Positions 35,670 through 45,597 of a stretch of DNA of 64,000 nucleotides are shown here, in pieces. The stretch's first letter is position 1; every line of letters starts with the position of its first letter. This DNA is from Methylocystis sp. Sn-Cys (lineage in GTDB: Bacteria; Pseudomonadota; Alphaproteobacteria; Rhizobiales; Beijerinckiaceae): positions 124,001 to 188,000 of the forward strand of contig NZ_JAERVJ010000001.1 in assembly GCF_016745395.1 (NCBI RefSeq), given 5' to 3'. The notes under the pieces were generated by a model that had not been told where the DNA came from, made no database searches, and was given only the letters and a program-made list of their open reading frames with translations. The position numbers were made by a program, and so were the translations under genes.

Positions 35670-37070
35670 TCAACGCCCGGCGTCGGGCGTCGCGGTCCCG
35701 ACCCAGGAGTCTTTCACCTGCTCGAAATGGACCGCCGGGTCATATTGCCACGCGTCTAGGCTGAGCGTTTCCGTCGACAGCCGGCCCATGGCGGCGAGCA
35801 CGGCGTAAGAGGCGACCACGCGCTCACGCTGGGCGAAGACGAGACTGATGCGGGCGTTCAACAATTCCTGCTGCGCGTTGAGAATGTCGAGCGTCGTGCG
35901 CAGACCGGCCTTGGCCTCCTCCCGCACGCCATAGAGCGCGCGCTCGGCCGCCGCGATCTGCGCCTGCGCGGCGGCGATCTGGGTTTTCGCCGCCTGCAGG
36001 GCGCCCCAATTGGCGCGCACCAGCGCGATGACGTCGGCGCGCGCCACATCGACGTCGAGACGCCGCTGCCCCGCCGTCTCCTTGGCTTCCCGGACTTGCG
36101 AATAGGTTATGCCGCCCTCGTAGATCGGCACATTGAGCCGCCCGCCGATCGACGCGCCAATGTTGCGGTTATAGACGCCGCTGATGTCCGTCTGGGTGAA
36201 GACATTGCCCACGATCGAGAATTTCGGCATGAAATCCCCTTCGATCACTTTGATGTCGAGGTCCGCCGAGTCGGCGTCGTGCAGAGCCGCGAGAATGACC
36301 GGATGCTCCGCCAGGGCGTTGCGCTCGACCTCTTCGCGGGTTTTCGGGATCAGACGATCGACCGCGGCGCCGGGGGATAATTTCTTCGGTTCGACGCCGA
36401 TCGTCTGCCGATAAAAGCCGACGCTCGCCTCGAGCGCGGCGCGCGCCTGACCGACGAGCGACTGCCCGGCGGCGAGCCGCGCCTCGGCCTGCGCAATGTC
36501 GGTCAAAGTAATCTGGCCGTAATTGTAGCGCTCCCGCGTCTGGCGCAATTGCTCGGCGAGAACCGCGACGTTGTTTTCCTGCAATTTGAGCGCGGCCGTG
36601 TCGCGCAAGACGTTCATATAGGCGGAGGCCGCGTTGAAAAGCACGCGCTGCTCGGTAAGACGCAGCCGCTCGCGCCCGGCGAAGACATTCGTTTCCGCCA
36701 TGCGGGTGGCGTTCTGCGTTTTGAAACCGTCGAAGACGGGCTGCTCCACCGTGAGGGTCGCCGAGCGGGGCATGCTGCCCCCCGTCTGAATGCTTTTGGT
36801 CTGGACGCGGGTTAAGGCCGGATTGGCAATTTCCTCGTCGATTTGCCGCGCGATCGCGCGATTTTCCTGCTTGCCGAGATAGAGACTTGCATTGGCGCGC
36901 GGACGCAAGCCCGAGCGCGCCTGCGGCACCTTCTCGTCGAGCGCGCGCACGCCGGCGCGGCCAGAATTCAGCACCGGACTATTGTTGTAAGCGCGCAGCA
37001 AGGCGCCATCGAGCGTCTCGGCCGACGCCGCAGACGACGTGAAACACAGAGCAAAAAAGGCGGCCCGCAC
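35670..37070 (-). CDS. TolC-family outer membrane efflux protein
   Basis: An outer membrane channel of 466 residues with the long alternating helical hairpins of the family (segments such as YNYGQITLTDIAQAEARLA and LDILNAQQELLNARI). It is closer to TolC than to CzcC. No ATG exists near the mature start; the in-frame GTG at 37070 gives a short signal peptide (AAFFALCFTSSAASA). The longer frame to 37301 runs through repeat D2 and is rejected. It follows the RND pump gene on the same strand and is its likely outer membrane partner. Confidence 0.85.
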   Translation of the reverse strand: MRAAFFALCFTSSAASAETLDGALLRAYNNSPVLNSGRAGVRALDEKVPQARSGLRPRANASLYLGKQENRAIARQIDEEIANPALTRVQTKSIQTGGSMPRSATLTVEQPVFDGFKTQNATRMAETNVFAGRERLRLTEQRVLFNAASAYMNVLRDTAALKLQENNVAVLAEQLRQTRERYNYGQITLTDIAQAEARLAAGQSLVGQARAALEASVGFYRQTIGVEPKKLSPGAAVDRLIPKTREEVERNALAEHPVILAALHDADSADLDIKVIEGDFMPKFSIVGNVFTQTDISGVYNRNIGASIGGRLNVPIYEGGITYSQVREAKETAGQRRLDVDVARADVIALVRANWGALQAAKTQIAAAQAQIAAAERALYGVREEAKAGLRTTLDILNAQQELLNARISLVFAQRERVVASYAVLAAMGRLSTETLSLDAWQYDPAVHFEQVKDSWVGTATPDAGR

Positions 37071-37092
37071 GAAAGCGGCCGCGCAACCGCTG

Positions 37093-37236
37093 GGCGTGAG
37101 CTCATCCCTCCCCTTTACGGGGAGGATGGCCCCGCGCAAGCGGGGTCGGGTGGGGCAAGCCCCAATAACTGTCGTAGCGGCGCGAACCCCACCCGACGGC
37201 TTTTGGCCGCCGACCTCCCCGAAAAGGGGAGGTATT
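37093..37236. repeat. Family D palindromic repeat, copy D2
   Basis: The same CCCTCCCCTTTACGGGGAGG and CCTCCCC...GGGGAGG ends as D1, with matching flanks GGGCGTGAGC and TTGGCGCC-like. It lies between the RND pump gene and the TolC-type gene, only about 20 bp before the latter's start. Confidence 0.88.
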
Positions 37237-37297
37237 TGGCGCCCGACGTCCGAGCAAAATTGGCGCTCGGCCGATTGTCCTGTGCGGCGCGCCTGTC

Positions 37298-40200
37298 TCA
37301 CACCGCCTCCCTTTCACGCGCGGCGGCGAGCGAGGCTTTGTTTTCACCAAAGAAGGCGTAAAGCGCCGGCAGCACGATCAGCGTGAGCACCGTCGCGCTG
37401 ATGAGACCGCCGATGACGACAGTGGCGATCGGCCGCTGCACCTCGGCGCCAGTCGAGGTCGCGAGCGCCATCGGTACGAAGCCGAGCGAGGCGACAAGCG
37501 CCGTCATCGTCACGGGACGCAGACGCGTCATGGCGCCTTTGAAGATCGCCGCGCGCTCATCCATTCCGCTCACCATGAGCTGGTGAATATAAGTGCGCAT
37601 CACGAGGCCGTTGAGCACGGCGACGCCGGAAAGCGCGATGAAGCCCACGGCCGCAGAGACAGACATGGGCATGCCGCGCAGCCACAGAGCCAGCACGCCG
37701 CCAGACAAAGCAAGCGGCACGGCCGAGAAGACCAGCAGCGCGTCGCGCGCCGAGCCCAGCGCCGAGAACAGCAGCAGGAAGATCATGAAGAAGCAGACCG
37801 GCACGACGATCATGAGCCGCGCCCGCGCCGCCGCGAGATTTTCGAACTGCCCGCCCCATTCGATCCAATAACCGGCGGGGATTTGCACCTTGGCGTCGAC
37901 CTTGGCGCGCGCTTCATTGACGACCGAGGCGATGTCGCGTCCGCGCACATTGGCGCTGACGACCACGCGCCGCTTGCCGTTCTCGCGCGAGATCTGGTTC
38001 TGTCCGTCGACGGTGGAGAAGCTTGCCACCTGCTTGAGCTGGATGGTCGAGATGCGGCCCTGCGCGTCGGGCGGCAAGGAGACGGGGATCGTCTCCAAAG
38101 CGCTGGCGTCCTCGCGCAGATTGTCGCGCAGGCGCACGAAGATCGGGAAGCGACGGTCGCCCTCGAAGATCATGCCCGCCTGCTCGCCGCCGATCGCCGC
38201 GCCGATCGTGTCCTGCACGGCGCCGAGCGACAGGCCGTAGCGCGCAATGGCGCTCTTATCGACCTTGATGTCGAGCACCGGCAGGCCCGTCACCTGCTCG
38301 ACCTTCACATCGGTCGCGCCCGGCGTGGCGCGCAGGATGGCCGCGATATGATTGGCGGTCTTCAGCATGGCGTCGAAGTCCTCGCCAAAGACCTTGACGG
38401 CGATGTCGCCGCGCACGCCGGCGAGAAGCTCGTTGAAACGCAATTGAATGGGCTGCGAAAACTCATAGGCGTTGCCGGGGAGCTTCGAGATCGCGGCCGA
38501 AATATCGTCGATCAGCGTATCCTTGGGCAGATGCGGATCGGGCCACTGATCTTCCGGCTTCAGCATGATGAAAGTGTCGGTCAGATTCGGCGGCATGGGG
38601 TCGGTCGCGACTTCGGCCGTGCCGGTCTTCGAGAAGACGTAATCGACCTGCGACAGCTTGCGAATCGCGTTCTCGACGTCAATCTGCATCGCCTGCGACT
38701 GCGTGAGCGATGTGCTCGGAATGCGATTGGCCTGCATTGCGAGATTCTTCTCATCGAGCTTGGGGATGAACTCCTGCCCGAGGTTCAAATAGAGAAGCAC
38801 GGCGAAGAGGAAGGAGGCGACGCCGATCGCCATAACTTTCACCGGCGCCTCCATCGCCCAACGCAAGGCCGGCTCATACATGCGCTTGAGCGAGCCCACG
38901 ATCGCATTGTCGTGCTCTTCGCTGGCGCCCGAGACGAAAAGCGCGATCATCGCGGGGAAAAAGGTGAGGGAGAGAAGGAACTCCGACAGAAGCGCGATGA
39001 TCACGGTCATCGCCATCGGATGGAACATCTTTCCTTCGACACCCGTGAAGCTCAGGATCGGTAAGTAGACGAGAATGATGATCGATTGGCCATAGACGGT
39101 GGGCCGCCGCATCTCGACGGCTGAATCGATGACCGTCTCGAGACGTTCCTCGGTGGTGAGCGGGCGCCCCGCCATATGCTGGCGTTCGGAGAGGCGGCGC
39201 AGGCTGTTCTCCGCGACGATGATGGCGCCGTCGGCGATGAGGCCGAAATCGAGCGCGCCGAGACTCATCAGATTGGCGCTGATCTTGCCGATATACATGC
39301 CGATGGCGAGCAGCAGCATGGTCACCGGAATGACCGTCGCCGTCACCACCGCCGCGCGGAAATTGCCCAGCATCACGAAGAGCACGAGGATGACGAGCCC
39401 CGCGCCTTCCAGGAGATTCTTGGCGACGGTCTTGATAGTCGCGTCGACCAGGAGCGTGCGGTTGAGGATCGTCTTGACTTCGATCCCCGGGGGAAGGGAC
39501 TTCGTGACGGTCTTCACCTTGGCGTCCACCGCCGCCGAGACGGTGCGGCTATTGGCGCCGATCAGCATCAGCGCCGTGCCGATAACCACTTCCTCGCCAT
39601 TCATGCTGGCCGAGCCCGTGCGCAGCTCCTTGCCGATGGCGACATTGGCGATCTCGCCTACGCGCACGGGCACGCCATTTCGCGTCGTCGCCACGACATT
39701 GGCGATGTCCTCGACAGTCTCCAGCCGGCCGCCGCTGCGCACGACGAGGCCCTCGCCATTGCGCTCGACATAGCCGGCGCCGCGGCTGACGTTGTTCTTC
39801 TGGATCGTCGCCGCAAGATCGCCGAAGGACAGGCCGAGCGATGTTAGCTTCGCGGGGTCGGGCTGCACATGATATTGCCGCATGAAACCGCCGAGCGAAT
39901 CGACGCCGGCGACGCCCGGCACCGTGCGCAATTGTGGGCGGATGATCCAGTCCTGCACGGTGCGCAGATAGGATTCCTGCGCGACGGTCGTACGCAGCAT
40001 CGCGCCTTCCGGCGTCAGATAGGCGCCGTCGCGCTGCCAGCCGGGCTCGCCCGCATCGGCGAGCTTATGCGGCTCCGCGTAGCGCACGGTCCACATGTAG
40101 ATTTCGGACAGGCCCGTCGCGATCGGGCCCATGCGCAGCTCGATCTGCGGCGGAAAATCCTCGCGCGCCTGGGCAACGCGCTCATTCACCTGCTGACGCG

Positions 40201-40516
40201 CGAAAAAAATATCGACGCCATCGGAAAAGACCGCCGTCACCTGCGCAAAGCCGTTGCGCGAGAGCGAGCGCGTATAGTCGAGACCCGGAATGCCCGCGAG
40301 CGCGTTCTCGATCGGATAAGTGACCTGCTTCTCCATCTCGAAGGCGGAGAGGGCCGGCGCGCGGGCGTTGATCTGCACCTGATTATTGGTGATGTCGGGA
40401 ACGGCGTCGATCGGCAGATGCACGAGCGCGAAAGCGCCGAAGGCGCCGACCAGCGCGACCAGGAGGACGACCAGCCAGCGGCTATGGACCGAAAAGGCGA
40501 TGATCCGCTGCATCAT
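37298..40516 (-). CDS. czcA: HME-RND heavy-metal efflux transporter (CzcA/CusA type)
   Basis: A proton-driven inner-membrane pump exporting metal cations across both membranes. The 1072-residue protein is full length with twelve helices and two large periplasmic loops. The proton-relay segment in helix 4 reads DFGLIADGAIIVAEN (Asp423, Asp429, Glu436), the HME pattern. The exact ion (Co/Zn/Cd, Ni or Cu/Ag) cannot be settled by eye. The order on the minus strand is fusion protein, pump, outer membrane channel. Confidence 0.92.
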   Translation of the reverse strand: MMQRIIAFSVHSRWLVVLLVALVGAFGAFALVHLPIDAVPDITNNQVQINARAPALSAFEMEKQVTYPIENALAGIPGLDYTRSLSRNGFAQVTAVFSDGVDIFFARQQVNERVAQAREDFPPQIELRMGPIATGLSEIYMWTVRYAEPHKLADAGEPGWQRDGAYLTPEGAMLRTTVAQESYLRTVQDWIIRPQLRTVPGVAGVDSLGGFMRQYHVQPDPAKLTSLGLSFGDLAATIQKNNVSRGAGYVERNGEGLVVRSGGRLETVEDIANVVATTRNGVPVRVGEIANVAIGKELRTGSASMNGEEVVIGTALMLIGANSRTVSAAVDAKVKTVTKSLPPGIEVKTILNRTLLVDATIKTVAKNLLEGAGLVILVLFVMLGNFRAAVVTATVIPVTMLLLAIGMYIGKISANLMSLGALDFGLIADGAIIVAENSLRRLSERQHMAGRPLTTEERLETVIDSAVEMRRPTVYGQSIIILVYLPILSFTGVEGKMFHPMAMTVIIALLSEFLLSLTFFPAMIALFVSGASEEHDNAIVGSLKRMYEPALRWAMEAPVKVMAIGVASFLFAVLLYLNLGQEFIPKLDEKNLAMQANRIPSTSLTQSQAMQIDVENAIRKLSQVDYVFSKTGTAEVATDPMPPNLTDTFIMLKPEDQWPDPHLPKDTLIDDISAAISKLPGNAYEFSQPIQLRFNELLAGVRGDIAVKVFGEDFDAMLKTANHIAAILRATPGATDVKVEQVTGLPVLDIKVDKSAIARYGLSLGAVQDTIGAAIGGEQAGMIFEGDRRFPIFVRLRDNLREDASALETIPVSLPPDAQGRISTIQLKQVASFSTVDGQNQISRENGKRRVVVSANVRGRDIASVVNEARAKVDAKVQIPAGYWIEWGGQFENLAAARARLMIVVPVCFFMIFLLLFSALGSARDALLVFSAVPLALSGGVLALWLRGMPMSVSAAVGFIALSGVAVLNGLVMRTYIHQLMVSGMDERAAIFKGAMTRLRPVTMTALVASLGFVPMALATSTGAEVQRPIATVVIGGLISATVLTLIVLPALYAFFGENKASLAAAREREAV

Positions 40517-40529
40517 GGTCTTAGAGCCG

Positions 40530-41726
40530 TCACTCCTCGGGAATTTCGCTCTTGCCGGCTTCGGCCTTCAGCACGAAGCTGTTATCCACCGCGATCGTCT
40601 CTCCGGGCGAGAGGCCTTTCACGATCTCCACAGAACCTTCGTCGCCGTCGCCCAGTTCGACGACGCGCTTTTCAAAGCCATTCTTCACTCGCACGAAGAC
40701 CGTCGGCTCATTGTGGATGAGCTGCACCGCGGCGCGCGGCGCGACGACTTTCGCGGGGCTCTGTTCAAGTGCGATCTCGGCGTTGAGCAGAACGCCAGGG
40801 TGAATGGCGTAATCCGGGTTTTTGAAGGCGGCGATCACATGGCCCGTGCGCGTCTCGGGCGTGATGAGGGCGTTGACGACGCGCACGGCGCCTTGGAAAG
40901 CGCGCCCATCCGCCCCCTTGACGACCACCGGCTGTCCCACGCGCACGCTGGCGAGATTGGCGATGGGAACCGCGAGCTCGGCTTCCACCTCGGAAAGATC
41001 GGCCAGAACGTAAATCTGGCTTTCCGGCGTCACCGGCTGGCCGAGATTGGTCAGGCGCTCGATGACGCGGCCCTTGATCGGCGCGCGAATCTCCTTCTCA
41101 CGCAGCCGCGCGATGGGCTGATTGGCGAGCGCCGTCATCTCGCTTTCGGAGAGATCGAGGGCCGCGAGCTTGCCGCGCGAGAGATCGAGGCGGAGCTTCG
41201 CTTCCGTGAAAGTCGCCTTGGCTTTCAGGAACAGTTGCTCGGCGGTGATCTTCTTTTCGAAGAGGCCCTTCTCGCGCTGGAAGAGCTGGGATTGCAGCTC
41301 GTAATTGGCGAGCGCGGCGAGATATTCGCTCTTGGCGTCAGCGACCTCGCGCGAATCGATGACGGCGATCGTCTCGCCCTTCGCCACCTCGTCGCCGAGT
41401 TTCTTGCGCATTTCGGCGACGACGCCGGAGACCTTGGCGGCGACGCGGGCGAGATGGTCGGGATCGGGCTTCACCGTCGCTGGCACGGTGATCTGGCGCT
41501 TGAGCACGCCGGGGCCCGCCTTCGCGACGCCGATCTTGGCGGCGTCGATCTGCTCGGGCGACAGCTTGATCAGCCCTTCGGGCGCAGCGGGGCTCGCCGC
41601 CTGCTGCGCGCCGGCGCCGGAGTCGCCGGGCGCACTCCCGCGCATCTTCGCGAAAAGGCCCGGCAGAGCCGCGCCAATGGCGAGGCTCACAATGATTGCG
41701 AGAAGAAGGGGCGCTTTGCGGGGCAT
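40530..41726 (-). CDS. czcB: RND periplasmic adaptor (CzcB-type membrane fusion protein)
   Basis: A 398-residue periplasmic adaptor for the downstream pump. The N-terminal anchor is residues 7-25. The biotinyl-lipoyl halves and the long coiled hairpin (about 135-220) are visible (VSGVVAEMRKKLGDEVAKGE and IRAPIKGRVIERLTNLGQPV). It precedes czcA by 13 bases. It lacks the N-terminal His-rich metal-binding extension found in some CzcB proteins. Confidence 0.9.
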   Translation of the reverse strand: MPRKAPLLLAIIVSLAIGAALPGLFAKMRGSAPGDSGAGAQQAASPAAPEGLIKLSPEQIDAAKIGVAKAGPGVLKRQITVPATVKPDPDHLARVAAKVSGVVAEMRKKLGDEVAKGETIAVIDSREVADAKSEYLAALANYELQSQLFQREKGLFEKKITAEQLFLKAKATFTEAKLRLDLSRGKLAALDLSESEMTALANQPIARLREKEIRAPIKGRVIERLTNLGQPVTPESQIYVLADLSEVEAELAVPIANLASVRVGQPVVVKGADGRAFQGAVRVVNALITPETRTGHVIAAFKNPDYAIHPGVLLNAEIALEQSPAKVVAPRAAVQLIHNEPTVFVRVKNGFEKRVVELGDGDEGSVEIVKGLSPGETIAVDNSFVLKAEAGKSEIPEE

Positions 41727-41914
41727 TTAAGCTGTGGGGCTCCGGGGCGCGTCGGCGAAGGTCCAGTGAACAGGGTTAGCACCCGCACGCGCCCGACGCC
41801 AAGCGCGACACGGCTCGAGCGGGACTTGCCCAAATATGCTCCGACGCCCCTGCTATAGGCCGCGCTGCAACGCGCGTCCATGCCGCTCCCGCAACATGAC
41901 GCATTTGTAATCAA

Positions 41915-41945
41915 ATGAAAAAGCCCGGCCACAAGGGCCGGGCTT
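41915..41945 (-). terminator. Intrinsic terminator of the Omp25-like gene
   Basis: Arms AAGCCCGGCC and GGCCGGGCTT enclose a 5-base loop; on the minus strand the stem is followed by a run of T. It lies just beyond the stop of the barrel protein. Confidence 0.9.
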
Positions 41946-41971
41946 CGCAATCGTCTAAGCTGGCGAAAGGC

Positions 41972-42880
41972 TCAGTATTTCGCCAGAACCGGCGCCGGAG
42001 CGGCGAAGGGATTGAAGTGCCAGTTCAGGCCGGCGCGAACCGTGTGGAACTGGGTCGGCGAGCTGTGCGAACCAGCCCAGCCGGGAACCACGAAGGTCGT
42101 GAGCACGCCCGGGATGACCACATTGGTCGAGCCGAGATCGGTGTAGAGATATTCCACCTTCAGCGACCAGGCCGGGAAAGCGAGCGGCGACCACTCGACG
42201 CCGCCACCGGCGGTCCAGCCCGTCTTGGTGCCGAACGACTTGGCGCGACCGATCACGGCGCCGCCGGCGGGGCCCGTCAGGAAGATGTCGGCGACCGAGA
42301 CGGTCTGATCCACCTGGCCATAGGCGAAGCCGCCCGTGCCGTAGACCAGCAGATTCGGCCAGGACGGAAGCGTCACGCCGATGCGGCCACGAACCGTGCC
42401 CCACCAATCGACGCTCTTCGCGGAGTTCACGAAGGCGCTGTGCAGGATCGGGCCGCCGGCCCGGGTGGCCGCGAAAGCGGTCGACGGGCTGGTCGTCGCG
42501 CCGACGACATTCGACTGGCTGTTGATGTCGGCCGCCTGAATGTCAGCTTCGGCGCCGACAACGAGCCACGGCGAGAACTGGAAGTTGTAGCCGATCTGAC
42601 CGCCGCCCGTGACGCCGTTCAGATTCTGCGGAGCGTTCCACGCAGCGGAGAAGCCCGGAGCAGCCGACGGCGACGGATAGATGAAGCCGCCCGTCTCATT
42701 GGAGCCGGCGCCAAAACCATAGCCGATGTTGATACCGCCATAGAGGCCGTTCCAGGTGAAGCTCGGCGCCGGGGGAACAAAGACCGGCGGCGGTCCCTTG
42801 CGCGACGGGAGATCGGCGGCAAAAGCGGAACCCGCAACAAGAGCCAGCACAACGCCGGCGGCGACAGGAAACTTGGCCAT
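41972..42880 (-). CDS. Omp25/31-type outer membrane beta-barrel protein
   Basis: A 302-residue outer membrane protein with a signal peptide (VVLALVAGSAFAADLP), a Pro-rich linker, and an eight-stranded barrel beginning with WNGLYGGINIGYGFG. It ends in alternating hydrophobic/aromatic strands (VRAGLNWHFN). Rhizobiales have many members of this family; they stabilise the envelope. AAGGGG lies seven bases before the ATG, and a strong terminator follows. Confidence 0.92.
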   Translation of the reverse strand: MAKFPVAAGVVLALVAGSAFAADLPSRKGPPPVFVPPAPSFTWNGLYGGINIGYGFGAGSNETGGFIYPSPSAAPGFSAAWNAPQNLNGVTGGGQIGYNFQFSPWLVVGAEADIQAADINSQSNVVGATTSPSTAFAATRAGGPILHSAFVNSAKSVDWWGTVRGRIGVTLPSWPNLLVYGTGGFAYGQVDQTVSVADIFLTGPAGGAVIGRAKSFGTKTGWTAGGGVEWSPLAFPAWSLKVEYLYTDLGSTNVVIPGVLTTFVVPGWAGSHSSPTQFHTVRAGLNWHFNPFAAPAPVLAKY

Positions 42881-43068
42881 AATCGACCCCTTCGTAGATA
42901 TTTCGAATTCTTGGGCTTCTGCCGCTTGAATGCGACCTCCGCGCCGTCACGGCTAGACTTACGGCTGACCTCGCGGACGGTCAATCGAAAGGCGACCTGA
43001 ACAAGCCTTGTGCATCACGTTTGCCAGCCTGCGTGACAATTGCGCAACATAATCGTGCAGTTCCCCGG

Positions 43069-44379
43069 TCATTTTGCGTTGCGTTCGCGCCGCAACCGCT
43101 CCCAATAATCGAGGCGCTTGGCGAGTTCCCGCTCGAAGCCGCGCTCGACCGGCTGATAGAGCCGCTGGCGCCCGAGCGCCTCGGGCCAGTAATTCTGCCC
43201 GGAGAAGGCGTCAGGAGAATCATGGTCATATTCATAGCCCTCGCCATAGCCTTCCTCGCGCATCATCTTGGTCGGCGCGTTGAGGATGACCTTGGGCGGC
43301 ATGAGCGAGCCCTTCTCCTGCGCGAGGCGGCGCGCCTTCTTATAGGCGACATAGCCGGCGTTGGATTTGGGGGCGGTCGCCACATAGATCACCGCCTGCG
43401 CCAGAGCGAGCTCGCCTTCCGGCGAACCGAGAAAGTCGTAGGCGTCCTTTGCGGCGTTGGCGATGACGAGCGCCTGCGGATCGGCGAGGCCGATGTCCTC
43501 GACCGCCATGCGCACGATGCGCCGGGCGAGAAAGAGCGGGTCTTCGCCCGCGTCCAGCATGCGCGCGAAGTAATAGAGCGCCGCGTCGGGGTCCGAGCCG
43601 CGCACGCATTTGTGCAGCGCGCTGATGAGATTGTAATGGCCCTCCTGCGCCTTGTCGTAGATGGGCGCGCGCCGCTGAACGACGTCCGCCAGCGCGGCGC
43701 GGTCGAAGATTTCGCCCGCGCGCGCCGCGCGCCAGATTTCCTCCGACAGAGTGAGCGCGGCGCGGCCGTCGCCATCGGCCATGGCGACCAGAGCCTCGCG
43801 GGCGTCGGCGTCGAGCGGCAGCTTCTTGCCTTCCGTCTCTTCGGCGCGCGCCAGTAGTTTTTCGATCGCCGCGGCGTCGAGCGATTTGAAGGTCATGACG
43901 CGCGCGCGCGACAGCAAAGCGGCGTTGAGCTCGAAAGACGGGTTTTCCGTCGTGGCGCCGATCAGTGTGATCGTGCCGTCTTCCATCACAGGCAGGAAAC
44001 TATCCTGCTGGGCGCGGTTGAAACGATGGATCTCATCGACGAAGAGCAGCGTGCCCTGCCCTGTCGTGCGGCGCGCGCGCGCGGCCTCGAATGTCTTCTT
44101 GAGATCGGCGACGCCGGAGAAGATCGCCGAAATCTGCACGAAGGCGAGTTTTGTTTCATGCGCGAGCAGGCGCGCCACCGTTGTCTTGCCGGAGCCGGGC
44201 GGCCCCCAAAGAATAAGCGAGCCGAGCGAGCCGCCGCGAACGAGCCGCGTGAGCGCGCCGTCAGCTCCGAGCAAGTGATCTTGTCCAACCACCTCTTCGA
44301 GGCGAGTCGGGCGCAGACGGTCCGCCAAGGGGCGCGGCGCGCTTTCGTCGAGTTTCGCGTTTTCGAAGAGGTCGGGCAT
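43069..44379 (-). CDS. rarA: Replication-associated recombination protein A
   Basis: An AAA+ clamp-loader-like ATPase acting at stalled replication forks. The 436-residue protein has Walker A GPPGSGKT (59-66), Walker B DEIH (115-118), the sensor segment GATTENPSFELN and the RarA C-terminal domain (PPKVILNAPTKMM, GYEYDHD). Monocistronic, divergent from the parA-like gene. Confidence 0.96.
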   Translation of the reverse strand: MPDLFENAKLDESAPRPLADRLRPTRLEEVVGQDHLLGADGALTRLVRGGSLGSLILWGPPGSGKTTVARLLAHETKLAFVQISAIFSGVADLKKTFEAARARRTTGQGTLLFVDEIHRFNRAQQDSFLPVMEDGTITLIGATTENPSFELNAALLSRARVMTFKSLDAAAIEKLLARAEETEGKKLPLDADAREALVAMADGDGRAALTLSEEIWRAARAGEIFDRAALADVVQRRAPIYDKAQEGHYNLISALHKCVRGSDPDAALYYFARMLDAGEDPLFLARRIVRMAVEDIGLADPQALVIANAAKDAYDFLGSPEGELALAQAVIYVATAPKSNAGYVAYKKARRLAQEKGSLMPPKVILNAPTKMMREEGYGEGYEYDHDSPDAFSGQNYWPEALGRQRLYQPVERGFERELAKRLDYWERLRRERNAK

Positions 44380-44571
44380 TGGAATCTCGGATGGTCAGAG
44401 TCTTTACTTGTGTCGGCGCCGATCAATTGACGCCTCGACGGCGCGTTAGCCAAAGCTTACCCTGCACGCAAGTAAATGATTCGGCCGCATAAGCTTGGGT
44501 GCTGCCGACAATTGCCGCGTTTCGCGTAAAGCCTTGCCGAACCGAGCAAACGCCAAAACGGAACCAAAAGA

Positions 44572-45378
44572 ATGCGAACAATAGCTTTCGTTACGCAAAA
44601 GGGCGGCGCGGGCAAGAGCACCCTCGCGAGCAGCGTCGCCGTCGCCGCGCGCGCGGCCGGCGAGCGCGTTTTCATCTTCGATCTGGACCCGCTGCAAACT
44701 CTCGTCAAATGGGCGAGCTCGCGCGAGGCGTCCGACATCGGCGTCGAGCACGCGCCGGCGGGAAAGCTCGCCAAGGCAATCTCGGCGTTGGAAAAAAAGG
44801 GGATCACTTTGGTCATCCTCGACGCGCCGGGCCATGACGGCGAACAATTGCTTGCCGCCGTGCGCGCGGCGGACCTTTGCATCATTCCCGCGCGTCCGAA
44901 CGCTTTCGATCTTTGGGCCAGCGAAAAAACCCGCGCGCAGGTGAAGGAGGAAGGTTGTGACTACGCCTTCCTGCTCAACCAATGCCCGCCGTCGCAGCAG
45001 AGCGCGCGCGTCGATCTCGGCGCCAAAGCGCTGCAGGCGATGGGCGGTCTGCTTGCGCCGCTGGTCTCCTCGCGCGTCGACTACCAGGAAGCCGCGCGTC
45101 TGGGCCTCGGGGTCGCGGAATATAACCCCGAGGGCGTCGCCGCGCAGGAAATGAAAGAGCTGTGGAGCTCGATCAAGCGCCGCCTGAAACGCGCCTCGGC
45201 GAAGCCGGCGGCTGATAAAGCTGCAGCGGAAAAACCCGCCCCGGCTCAAAAAGCCTCTGCGCCGAAGGCCGCTGTCGCCAAGCCGGAAGCGCCTCGGAAG
45301 GCGGCCGCGGTTGCGCAGAAGGCCGAAACGCAGGAAACCAAGAGCCCCGCCAAGAAGGTTGCGCGCAAGGCGGCATAG
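44572..45378 (+). CDS. Orphan ParA-like ATPase with basic Ala/Lys-rich tail
   Basis: A 268-residue ParA/MinD-like ATPase. The deviant Walker A KGGAGKST lies at residues 10-17, FDLDP at 36-40 and LDAPGHD at 83-89. It is not in a par operon; no parB or CheW/chemotaxis genes are near. Residues 202-268 form a tail of Lys, Ala and Pro (KPAADKAAAEKPAPAQKA-like), similar to histone H1 and other DNA-binding tails. It could position a cargo by binding the nucleoid, which is inference. It ends at a family C repeat and a terminator. Confidence 0.85.
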   Translation: MRTIAFVTQKGGAGKSTLASSVAVAARAAGERVFIFDLDPLQTLVKWASSREASDIGVEHAPAGKLAKAISALEKKGITLVILDAPGHDGEQLLAAVRAADLCIIPARPNAFDLWASEKTRAQVKEEGCDYAFLLNQCPPSQQSARVDLGAKALQAMGGLLAPLVSSRVDYQEAARLGLGVAEYNPEGVAAQEMKELWSSIKRRLKRASAKPAADKAAAEKPAPAQKASAPKAAVAKPEAPRKAAAVAQKAETQETKSPAKKVARKAA

Positions 45379-45455
45379 CGCCGGCGCGTAGGATAGAGAA
45401 CGAAGTCGAGCGGCGCGGGAACGCGCGGCTCAGACTGCTGATAAAATGGCGGTGA

Positions 45456-45586
45456 CGCACCTCGTGCTTCGAGACGCCTGCTGCGCAGGCTCCTCAGCAT
45501 GAGGAGCTTCTGCAAAAACACTTAGGCCACATCCTGAGGAGCGAGCGAAGCTCGCGTCTCGAAGGACGAGGCCGCCTCGGAGGTTT
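45456..45586. repeat. Family C repeat, copy C2
   Basis: About 131 bp starting CACCTCGTGCTTCGAGACGC and ending GACGAGGCCGCCTCGGAGG. It is in the same orientation as C3 and inverted relative to C1. It lies between parA-like and greB-like genes. Confidence 0.88.
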
Positions 45587-45597
45587 GGCGACAAATT

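Noticed and set aside
37071-37301. N-terminal extension of the TolC-type protein
   Set aside because: It would translate repeat D2 and place the signal peptide internally.
37583-39064. 493-codon open frame on the plus strand
   Set aside because: Antisense to the RND pump gene; biased composition, no domain.
44402-44478. TTTACTTG and CAAGTAAA inverted arms between rarA and the parA-like gene
   Set aside because: The arms are eight bases and about 60 bp apart; too weak to call an operator or hairpin.
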